Assembly: GCA_001801105.1 (NCBI GenBank)
Contig: MGWS01000006.1
Location: 7,794-41,436 of the forward strand
Length of the DNA: 33,643 nucleotides
Origin: Gallionellales bacterium GWA2_60_18
GTDB lineage: Bacteria > Pseudomonadota > Gammaproteobacteria > Burkholderiales > Gallionellaceae
Direction: 5' to 3'
A model generated the notes under the pieces. That model was not told where the DNA came from. It was given only the letters and a program-made list of their open reading frames with translations, and searched no databases. Made by a program: the position numbers and the translations under genes. Below, piece after piece: positions 16,857 to 23,100 of the stretch (within the stretch, counting starts at the first letter, position 1; every line of letters begins with the position of its first letter).

Positions 16857-17810
16857 TTAACCGATCAGGCTCGCCAGCGTCAGCAGCAACAGCAGGATCA
16901 GCCAGAACACCACTGCGCGCCAGACCAGACCGATGGTGCTCTGCATGAAATCGGCGTCGGCATCGTCGCCGACACCCAATTCCGGGCGATCCAGTGGCAT
17001 GCCGCCCTGCGGGATCGGCATGCCGAGACGCACGCCCAGTGCCCCCGCGCCGCCGGCCAGCAGGATACCCTGTTCCGGATCGGGCCAGCCCGCCGCCTGG
17101 GTGCGCCAGCAATAGACGGTGTCCTCGAAATCCCCGACGATGGCAAAGGTGGCGGTAGTCAGGCGCACCGGCAGCCATTCCAGCGTGTGGAACGCCTGCC
17201 GTGCGAAGCCGCCGAACTTGCTGCCGGGGAATTCACCCAGTTCCGCTTCGTCCTCGTCGCCCCAGCGGGCGTGCAGAAATTGTCCGATGCGGTACAGCAA
17301 CGCGCCCGCTGCGCCGCCCAGCCCCAATGCGCTGAACAGCACGAACCAGACGATCACGCCGAAGACATTGCGGTGCGAGGCGAGCAGCGCCTGTTCGATG
17401 GCGAGGCGCGCGACCTCTTCGGCATTCAACTCGTGCGCAGATTCGCCGCGCCAATCCGACAGCAACCCGCGTGCCTCGTCCAGTCTGCCATCGCGCAGCG
17501 CCTGGTGGATATCGGTGAAGTAGTGGCTGAACTGACGGAAACCCATGGTGAGGTACAACACCAGCACATTGAAGGCCCATGCTAATGCCGGGTGCATGAG
17601 ATACAGTGTCCAGAACAGCACCGCCGCGCCGGACAGCAACGGCAATACCGCCAGCAGCCAGGCGATCTTGCCGTGCCGGTGTTCGCCCGCATTGAAGTTG
17701 CGCCGAAAAAAACCGACATAGCCGGACAGCCAGCCATACAGGTGCTTGCGCGAGGCGAGCGGATGGAATTGCTCCAGCAACAGCGCGGCGATCAGGGCAA
17801 GCAGGCTCAT
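16857..17810 (-). CDS. CobD/CbiB-family integral membrane protein
   Basis: A 317-residue membrane protein of the CobD/CbiB (adenosylcobinamide-phosphate synthase) and AmpE-like group. Hydrophobic helices are at about 1-13, 45-68, 72-90, 150-175 and 297-316. Conserved-looking stretches are LLLEQFHPL near the N-terminus, then FRQFSHYFTDIHQALRDGRL, and FEDTVYCWRTQA. In betaproteobacteria a protein of this type commonly sits beside rsgA. No other cobalamin gene is nearby, so a direct cobalamin role is uncertain. The start is ATG 17810 (MSLLAL); longer frames run into the palindromic repeat upstream and add only repeat-encoded residues (GTPCPYT), so they are spurious. Confidence 0.8.
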   Translation of the reverse strand: MSLLALIAALLLEQFHPLASRKHLYGWLSGYVGFFRRNFNAGEHRHGKIAWLLAVLPLLSGAAVLFWTLYLMHPALAWAFNVLVLYLTMGFRQFSHYFTDIHQALRDGRLDEARGLLSDWRGESAHELNAEEVARLAIEQALLASHRNVFGVIVWFVLFSALGLGGAAGALLYRIGQFLHARWGDEDEAELGEFPGSKFGGFARQAFHTLEWLPVRLTTATFAIVGDFEDTVYCWRTQAAGWPDPEQGILLAGGAGALGVRLGMPIPQGGMPLDRPELGVGDDADADFMQSTIGLVWRAVVFWLILLLLLTLASLIG

Positions 17811-17813
17811 GGT

Positions 17814-17884
17814 GTAGGGGCACGGCGTGCCGTGCCCGAAAAACGGCATGCCCTATATACGGGCACGGCACGTCGTGCCCCTAC
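17814..17884. repeat. Palindromic dispersed repeat, copy B
   Basis: A 71-bp element with 24-bp inverted arms at 17814-17837 and 17861-17884. The arms match copy A (11771-11843) except for one base in the right arm (CGTCG for CGCCG). The loop (17838-17860) differs from copy A and includes its own CGGCATGCCC dyad. It lies between the CobD/CbiB-like gene and the 3' end of the diguanylate cyclase gene, 3 bp from the former's start codon. It must therefore carry that gene's ribosome-binding region. Confidence 0.85.
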
Positions 17885-17915
17885 GAGGGATTTCCCGGTT
17901 AATGGGTTATCAAGA

Positions 17916-19781
17916 TCAATACGTTCTTTCATCGGTCCACAGGTCCGGCGTGAACCGTATCACACGATTGCGTCCGCTGTCCTTGGCCTTATACAGCGCC
18001 ACATCGGCATATTTGACGGTCTGCCAGAAGGTGTCGCTGTCGGTCGGGAACACCGCGACGCCGATGGAGATGGTCTTCTGCAACATCGCGCCGGTCAGCT
18101 GGATCTTGAGTTCCTCAACCGCGGTACGGATCTTCTCCGAAACCACGACCGCCCCGTCGCCATCGGTGTCCAGCAGGATGATCAGGAATTCCTCGCCGCC
18201 ATAACGGATCACCATGTCCGAGGTGCGCACGGACTGCACCATCACTTTGGATATCGTCTTGAGCACCGTATCGCCGGCGTCATGCCCATAGGTATCGTTG
18301 ACCATCTTGAAGTAGTCGAGGTCGAGCATCAGGATGCTCATCTGGCTCTTGCGCCGTTGCGTGGCGGCCACCAGCGTCTCGACATATTCCTCGAGGAAGC
18401 GCCGGTTGTGCAACCCGGTCATGGCGTCGCGCAGATTGGCTTCGCGCAGGGTATCCATCAGGCGTTTCGCCTCGATCACCGGCGCGGCTTCGCGCAAATA
18501 GACGTTCATGTAGGGGATGATCTCGCTCATGCGCGCGCTATCCTCTTGCTTGACCACCAGTTGCAGCACGCTGCCGACCTGTCCGGACTGGATGACCGGG
18601 AAACACACGTGGCAATACTTCTGCCCGTCCTCTGGCGGCCGGAATGCCTTGCAGATTCCGGGAGTCTCGACGGAGTCGATCAAATGGCCGGTGCGCCGCG
18701 CCCGGCATGTCTCGGGACGTATCAGAATCTGCGGGTCGCACCAGTGGCAGGAGGCGCCGAATTCGCCGTTCACCGCAATGGGGATCATCTGTTTCTTGCT
18801 GGTCTGCACTTCATAGATCGAGAAACTGCTGATGCCGAAACGTTCCTGCACCACGGTCGCAAGGCGTTGGTAGATTTCCGTCCTGGATTCGTCCTCTTCG
18901 ATCGCCTGTTTGAACTGCGACGCATCGATCAGCCCCTGCACCATGGCTATCGTGGAATTCAGCAGGTTGCCCTGCTCCTCGCTCGGTTTGTGTTTGAGCA
19001 GTTGCGACACGTCCGCACGTATGGTGCTAAGCCCCTTGTGCAGGAACTGCATCAGCTTGTTCACGTCCACCGCGACCTGCCCGATCTCGTCCCTGGTGCG
19101 CTGCTGGATATTGGCATGGAAATCGCCGTTGATCGCGTGGCTCACCGCCTCCTGAACGTCGTTGGCCGTGGTGACCATCGGCTTGATCAGACGGCGGAAG
19201 AAAACCAGCATCAGCACCATGAAGAAGGCGACCGCCGCCACCATGATGGCCGAAACGAATATCGCGTTATCCTTGAGATGCCCGATGGACATGGTGACCG
19301 TCACTGCGCCCAGCACCGCGCCCTCGGCCACATCGTGGCACTGCATGCAGACCGGATTGCCCTTGCGCGTGGCGACAAACGGGATAGTGCCGCGAAACAC
19401 GGGGCCGTTCGCCTCATCCAGCACGACAAAATAGGGCTGCCCATCCTGCAGCACCTTGGACTCAATCTCGTCTGCCGCACTTTCCTGTTCGAAGCCCTTG
19501 CCGAACTGGCGCATCACGTTCTCGCCGCGCGCCACATGCACCGATCTCAGACCCTCCACCTCGCCCAGCCGGCGCAGCAACCCCTCGCGTTTGTCGATGA
19601 CGCCGTTGACCATATCCTCGGTCAGGCTGACGCGGATGATTTCAGCCGCAGAGCGGATGTGGGCCTTTGCGGAAATGATGGAGAACTGCCGGAATGAAAG
19701 CAGGCTGACGATGATCAGCACGACGATCATGACCGTGGCCAGTCCCACTGAAAACAGAGTGATCTTCTTGTTGAGTTTCAT
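17916..19781 (-). CDS. Membrane diguanylate cyclase with c-heme and six-cysteine sensor regions
   Basis: A 621-residue sensor that should make cyclic-di-GMP. TM1 is at about 7-30. A periplasmic domain 31-170 contains the covalent heme motif CMQCH at 145-149 within NPVCMQCHDVAEGAV. TM2 is at about 172-195 and a HAMP linker about 196-250. A GAF-like domain 285-435 carries six cysteines: C345-C348 (CHWC), C359, C377 and C390-C393 (CHVC). The GGDEF domain is complete: RDAMTGLHNRR at 451, substrate Asp in LDLDYFKMVND near 487, GGEEF at 528-532, and an inhibitory I-site RTSD at 519-522. A redox, NO or gas signal at the heme and a metal or Fe-S centre at the cysteines are inferred. ATG 19781 has a strong GGGAGAG Shine-Dalgarno. 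Confidence 0.9.
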   Translation of the reverse strand: MKLNKKITLFSVGLATVMIVVLIIVSLLSFRQFSIISAKAHIRSAAEIIRVSLTEDMVNGVIDKREGLLRRLGEVEGLRSVHVARGENVMRQFGKGFEQESAADEIESKVLQDGQPYFVVLDEANGPVFRGTIPFVATRKGNPVCMQCHDVAEGAVLGAVTVTMSIGHLKDNAIFVSAIMVAAVAFFMVLMLVFFRRLIKPMVTTANDVQEAVSHAINGDFHANIQQRTRDEIGQVAVDVNKLMQFLHKGLSTIRADVSQLLKHKPSEEQGNLLNSTIAMVQGLIDASQFKQAIEEDESRTEIYQRLATVVQERFGISSFSIYEVQTSKKQMIPIAVNGEFGASCHWCDPQILIRPETCRARRTGHLIDSVETPGICKAFRPPEDGQKYCHVCFPVIQSGQVGSVLQLVVKQEDSARMSEIIPYMNVYLREAAPVIEAKRLMDTLREANLRDAMTGLHNRRFLEEYVETLVAATQRRKSQMSILMLDLDYFKMVNDTYGHDAGDTVLKTISKVMVQSVRTSDMVIRYGGEEFLIILLDTDGDGAVVVSEKIRTAVEELKIQLTGAMLQKTISIGVAVFPTDSDTFWQTVKYADVALYKAKDSGRNRVIRFTPDLWTDERTY

Positions 19782-19818
19782 GCTCTCTCCCGGCACCGCA
19801 GATTCCTCTCGCGCAAGC

Positions 19819-19881
19819 CCGTTGCGCAACGGAGGATTTTATTGAGGGCGAAGCATACCCTTGAACCCCCAAAGGCTGCAA
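19819..19881 (-). promoter_or_regulatory. Probable promoter and palindrome upstream of the diguanylate cyclase
   Basis: On the minus strand TTGCAG (19876-19881) and TATGCT (19852-19857) are 18 bp apart, a fair sigma70 pair. Downstream, in the predicted 5' leader, lies a perfect 14-bp palindrome CCGTTGCGCAACGG (19819-19832). It could be an operator or simply a leader hairpin. Confidence 0.4.
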
Positions 19882-19941
19882 TCGCGCGGGAGCGAAAAGC
19901 GGCACGGCGCAACCGGAGCCGCCCAGCACACCGGACGAGTT

Positions 19942-19975
19942 GCAGGTCGGGTTAGCGCAACGTAACCCGACCTGC
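19942..19975. repeat. Perfect 13-bp inverted repeat hairpin after cysN
   Basis: GCAGGTCGGGTTA (19942-19954) and TAACCCGACCTGC (19963-19975) are exact complements around an 8-nt loop. The region 19976-20018 adds smaller hairpins (CCCGG-TTTT-CCGGG at 19992-20005 and the GAGCGCGCTC palindrome at 20005-20014). They lie directly downstream of the cysN stop on the minus strand. No U-tract follows, so this may be a REP-type element or a factor-dependent 3' end stabiliser for the cys mRNA. The rest of 19782-20018 contains only the promoter described separately. Confidence 0.7.
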
Positions 19976-20018
19976 GTGAACTGCCGGAAGCCCCGGTTTT
20001 CCGGGAGCGCGCTCTATC

Positions 20019-21269
20019 TCAGCAGATCATCCCGGCGGCCACCGTGTTGTTGCTGGCCTCGTCGATCACGATGAAGCTGCCGGTGGCGCGGTCGGTGGCG
20101 TAGCTGTCGAACACCAGCGGCTGCTGTATTTTGAGCGCCACGCGCGCGATGTCGTTCATGTTGAGCTTGTCGCTCGCATGCTGTTCCAGCGTGTTCACGT
20201 CCACGCGATAGTCCAGCCGCGAGAACAGGCACTTCGCCATGCGCGTGGTGTGCTTGACGAGGTATTTGCGGCTCTTGTCCAGCGGCGACTCGGACAGCCA
20301 GCACAGCATCGCCTCGAACTCCTTTTCCACCTTGGGCGCGGCATTGCCGCGCACGAACATGTCGCCGCGCGAGATGTCGATCTCGTCTGCCAGCGTGAGG
20401 GTCACGGACTGCGGTGCATAGGCGGTTTGCAGCTTGCCGTCGTAGGTGACGATCTCTTTGACCCTGGTGGTGCGACCGGATGGCAGGATGGCGATCTCGT
20501 CGCCCACGGATATCTCGCCAGCCTCGATGCGCCCCATGAAGCCCCTGAAATCGTGGTATTCCTCGGTCTGCGGGCGGCATACCCACTGCACCGGGAAGCG
20601 GAAGTCGCTGGTATTCACGTCGTGATCGATCTCGACCGTCTCCAGCAGCTCCAGCAGGGCCGGGCCTTTGTACCAATCCAGCCTGTTGCCCCTGTCCACC
20701 ACCATGTCGCCGTCCAGCGCGGAGAGCGGGATGCAATGCACATCGTGCAGCCCCAGCTGTGCGGCGAAGGCCTTGTACTCGGCCACGATCTCGTCGAAGC
20801 GCGCCTGCGAGTAATCGACCATGTCCATCTTGTTCACCGCCAGCACCACATGCGGCACGCCGAGCAGGCTGGCGAGGTAGCTGTGGCGGCGCGTCTGCGT
20901 CAGCACGCCCTTGCGCGCATCGATCAGGATGACCACCAGATTGGCGGTGGACGCCGCCGTCACCATGTTGCGCGTGTACTGCTCATGCCCCGGCGTGTCG
21001 CCGATGATGAACTTGCGCCTGGGCGTGGCGAAATAGCGGTACGCCACGTCGATGGTGATGCCCTGCTCGCGTTCGGCCTGCAAGCCATCGGTCAGCAATG
21101 ACAGGTCGACCGCTGCCATGCCGCGCTTCTCGCTGGTTTTCGAGATGGCTGAGAACTGGTCTTCGAAGATGGACTTCGAGTCGTGCAGCAGGCGGCCGAT
21201 CAAGGTGCTCTTGCCGTCGTCCACGCTGCCGGCGGTGATAAAACGTAACAGTTGTGTGGTGGTATCCAT
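20019..21269 (-). CDS. cysN: Sulfate adenylyltransferase subunit 1
   Basis: A 416-residue EF-Tu-like GTPase that powers APS synthesis by CysD. The P-loop AGSVDDGKST is at about 13-22, the switch and G3 region includes EREQGITIDVAYRYF and DTPGHEQY, and NKMD is near 146. Two beta-barrel domains follow. There is no C-terminal APS kinase (CysC) domain. That agrees with an APS-reductase type CysH, which would not need PAPS. Start ATG 21267-21269 shares one base with the cysD stop (TAATG), so the two subunits are translationally coupled. Last gene of the operon, followed by strong hairpins. Confidence 0.97.
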   Translation of the reverse strand: MDTTTQLLRFITAGSVDDGKSTLIGRLLHDSKSIFEDQFSAISKTSEKRGMAAVDLSLLTDGLQAEREQGITIDVAYRYFATPRRKFIIGDTPGHEQYTRNMVTAASTANLVVILIDARKGVLTQTRRHSYLASLLGVPHVVLAVNKMDMVDYSQARFDEIVAEYKAFAAQLGLHDVHCIPLSALDGDMVVDRGNRLDWYKGPALLELLETVEIDHDVNTSDFRFPVQWVCRPQTEEYHDFRGFMGRIEAGEISVGDEIAILPSGRTTRVKEIVTYDGKLQTAYAPQSVTLTLADEIDISRGDMFVRGNAAPKVEKEFEAMLCWLSESPLDKSRKYLVKHTTRMAKCLFSRLDYRVDVNTLEQHASDKLNMNDIARVALKIQQPLVFDSYATDRATGSFIVIDEASNNTVAAGMIC

Positions 21270-22174
21270 TAAAAATAGCCCTCCTTCTTTCTCAGTTCCA
21301 TCGAGGCATCCGAGGTCTGGTCATCCATGCGCGTCGCGCCGCGTTCGGTGATGCGCGTGGCCGAGGTCTCCGCGATGATCTCTTCCACCGTGCGCGCGCT
21401 GGATTCCACCGGCGCGGTGCAGGTCATGTCGCCGACGGTGCGGAAGCGCACCGGCAGCACCTCCACTTTTTCGCCAGGCTTGGGTTGCACCAGATGCGAA
21501 ACCGGGATCACCGAATTGCCGCGCCGGATCACCTCGCGTTCGTGCGCAAAATAGATCTCCGGGATATGCAGTTTTTCACGTCCGATGTATTCCCAGATGT
21601 CCGCCTCGGTCCAGTTGCTGATCGGGAACACGCGGATGTTCTCGCCGTTGTGGACGCGCGTGTTGTAGATGTCCCACAGCTCCGGGCGCTGGTTCTTCGG
21701 GTCCCATTGGCCGAACTCGTCGCGGAACGAGAAGATGCGTTCCTTGGCGCGCGCTTTTTCCTCGTCGCGTCGCGCACCGCCCATGCAGGCGTCGAAGCCG
21801 AATTCGGCGATGGTCTCCAGCAGCGTCACGGACTGGTACGGATTGCGCGGCTTGCTCTCGTCCTTGATGACGATGGTGCCGCGCTTGATCGAATCCTCCA
21901 GCGAACGCACGATCAGCCGCTCGCCCAGATCGGCGGCCAGCTTGTCGCGGCAGGCGATCACTTCGGGGAAGTTGTGCTCGGTGTCGATGTGCACCAGCGG
22001 GAACGGGAACTTCGCCGGACGGAACGCCTTTTCCGCCAGGCGCAACATCACGATGGAATCCTTGCCGCCGGAGAACAGCAGCGCCGGATTTTTGCACTCC
22101 GCCGCGACCTCGCGCATGATATGGATGGATTCGCTCTCGAGCGCATCCAGATGGGTGAACGTATGTTTTTTCAT
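21269..22174 (-). CDS. cysD: Sulfate adenylyltransferase subunit 2
   Basis: A 301-residue ATP-pyrophosphatase (PP-loop) subunit that adenylates sulfate to APS with CysN. The PP-loop LLFSGGKDSIVML is near residues 32-44. Family motifs HIDTEHNFPE, GGARRDEEKARAKER and FPISNWTEADIWEYI are all present. The start is uncertain: ATG 22174 (MKKHTF) matches family length best, but in-frame ATGs at 22195 and 22213 have comparable weak ribosome sites, and the latter is only 8 bp after the cysH stop. The 47-bp gap to cysH is the largest inside the operon after the start choice. Confidence 0.96.
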   Translation of the reverse strand: MKKHTFTHLDALESESIHIMREVAAECKNPALLFSGGKDSIVMLRLAEKAFRPAKFPFPLVHIDTEHNFPEVIACRDKLAADLGERLIVRSLEDSIKRGTIVIKDESKPRNPYQSVTLLETIAEFGFDACMGGARRDEEKARAKERIFSFRDEFGQWDPKNQRPELWDIYNTRVHNGENIRVFPISNWTEADIWEYIGREKLHIPEIYFAHEREVIRRGNSVIPVSHLVQPKPGEKVEVLPVRFRTVGDMTCTAPVESSARTVEEIIAETSATRITERGATRMDDQTSDASMELRKKEGYF

Positions 22175-22221
22175 GTTATTTTCGACCAGTTTCATTTTCC
22201 ATTTCCCCGCCATCTCGCGTT

Positions 22222-23100
22222 CTACGCCGCGGCCTTCTGCTTCGCGTCCGCCGCGCTCCCGACGATGCGTCCGCGGCTCGCCTTGAGCGATGTGTCGCTC
22301 GCATGCAGACCGCACTCCTTGTCTTCGGGGTTTTGGTTACGGCTAACGTCGGGCGCTTCGCTTCCGACATTACCCTCCACCGAAACCCGGAGAGCAACCG
22401 GGCTTTGCCCGGTAGCGGATTGCACATGCAATCCGCATTCCTTGCTCTCCGGGTTTTCCCACCACCAGCGTCCGGCGCGGATATCCTCGCCCGGCGTGAT
22501 GGAGCGCGTGCAGGGCGCGCAGCCCAGGCTGGGGTAGAACCGGTCGTGCAGTTTGTTGTAGGGTACATCGTATTGGCGGATGTACGCCCACACGTCCTTG
22601 TTCGACCAATCCAGCAGCGGGTTGAATTTCTGCAAGCCGTTGTCCGCGTCGAACGAGGAAATCTCCAGTGTACCGCGCGTCACCGCCTGGTCACGGCGCA
22701 TGCCGGTGACCCATGCGCCCTTGCCTGCCAGGGCGCGGCGTAGCGGCTCCACTTTGCGCACGAAGCAGCAGCCCTTGCGGTTCTCGACGCTGTCGTAAAA
22801 CCCGTTGATGCCGTGCCGCGTGACATACTCCTCGACCAGCGCGCTGTCCGGAAAGTATATCTTCAGCGGTATGCCGTAATGTTTGTGCACTTCCTGCATC
22901 AGGTCATAGGTTTCCTGCGGCAGGCGTCCGGTATCGATGCTGAATATCCCGATATCCAGCCGGTGCCTGGCGATCAGGTCGGTGAGCACCATGTCTTCCG
23001 CGCCCAGGCTGTTGGCAAACACTACCGGGGCGAATTCACGCACGGCCTGCTGCAATACCGCGATGGCCGCTTCGGCTTTCCTTGTCAGGTCGTCATTCAT
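22222..23100 (-). CDS. cysH: Assimilatory APS reductase with duplicated C-terminal catalytic box
   Basis: A 292-residue phosphosulfate reductase family protein. The PP-loop-like core has ANSLGAEDMVLTD at 29-41 and FSIDTGRLP at 53-61. Cys111-Cys112 (KGCCFVRK) and Cys194-Cys197 (GCAPCTR) are the four cysteines that bind the [4Fe-4S] cluster of APS reductases, so the substrate should be APS. The usual end is the KECGLH tail with the nucleophilic Cys222 (220-225), after which relatives stop within a few residues. Here the protein continues about 67 residues and repeats the box (QNPEDKECGLH, Cys263). The codons of the two boxes differ mainly at synonymous positions. The start overlaps the upstream reductase stop (ATGA, 23097-23100). 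It is unclear which cysteine acts. Confidence 0.95.
   Translation of the reverse strand: MNDDLTRKAEAAIAVLQQAVREFAPVVFANSLGAEDMVLTDLIARHRLDIGIFSIDTGRLPQETYDLMQEVHKHYGIPLKIYFPDSALVEEYVTRHGINGFYDSVENRKGCCFVRKVEPLRRALAGKGAWVTGMRRDQAVTRGTLEISSFDADNGLQKFNPLLDWSNKDVWAYIRQYDVPYNKLHDRFYPSLGCAPCTRSITPGEDIRAGRWWWENPESKECGLHVQSATGQSPVALRVSVEGNVGSEAPDVSRNQNPEDKECGLHASDTSLKASRGRIVGSAADAKQKAAA
22383..22456. repeat. Cloverleaf-like palindrome inside the cysH 3' end
   Basis: A 15-bp perfect outer stem (22383-22397 with 22442-22456) encloses two more hairpins: CCGGGC-TTT-GCCCGG (22398-22412) and GCGGATTGC-ACAT-GCAATCCGC (22415-22436). The first KECGLH box of CysH is encoded within one side of it. Additional hairpins follow toward the gene end, for example GAGCGA-TGTG-TCGCTC (22285-22300). 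Such dense symmetry inside a coding region is unusual and resembles a REP-type insertion that has been kept in frame. Confidence 0.75.

Noticed and set aside
17811..17871. Longer N-termini for the CobD/CbiB-like protein (MPFFGHGTPCPYT...)
   Set aside because: These residues are encoded by the palindromic repeat; the membrane protein begins at MSLLAL (17810).
17592..19697. A 701-codon plus-strand open frame over the diguanylate cyclase
   Set aside because: Antisense to a gene with intact HAMP, GGDEF and heme motifs; the composition is that of a shadow frame.
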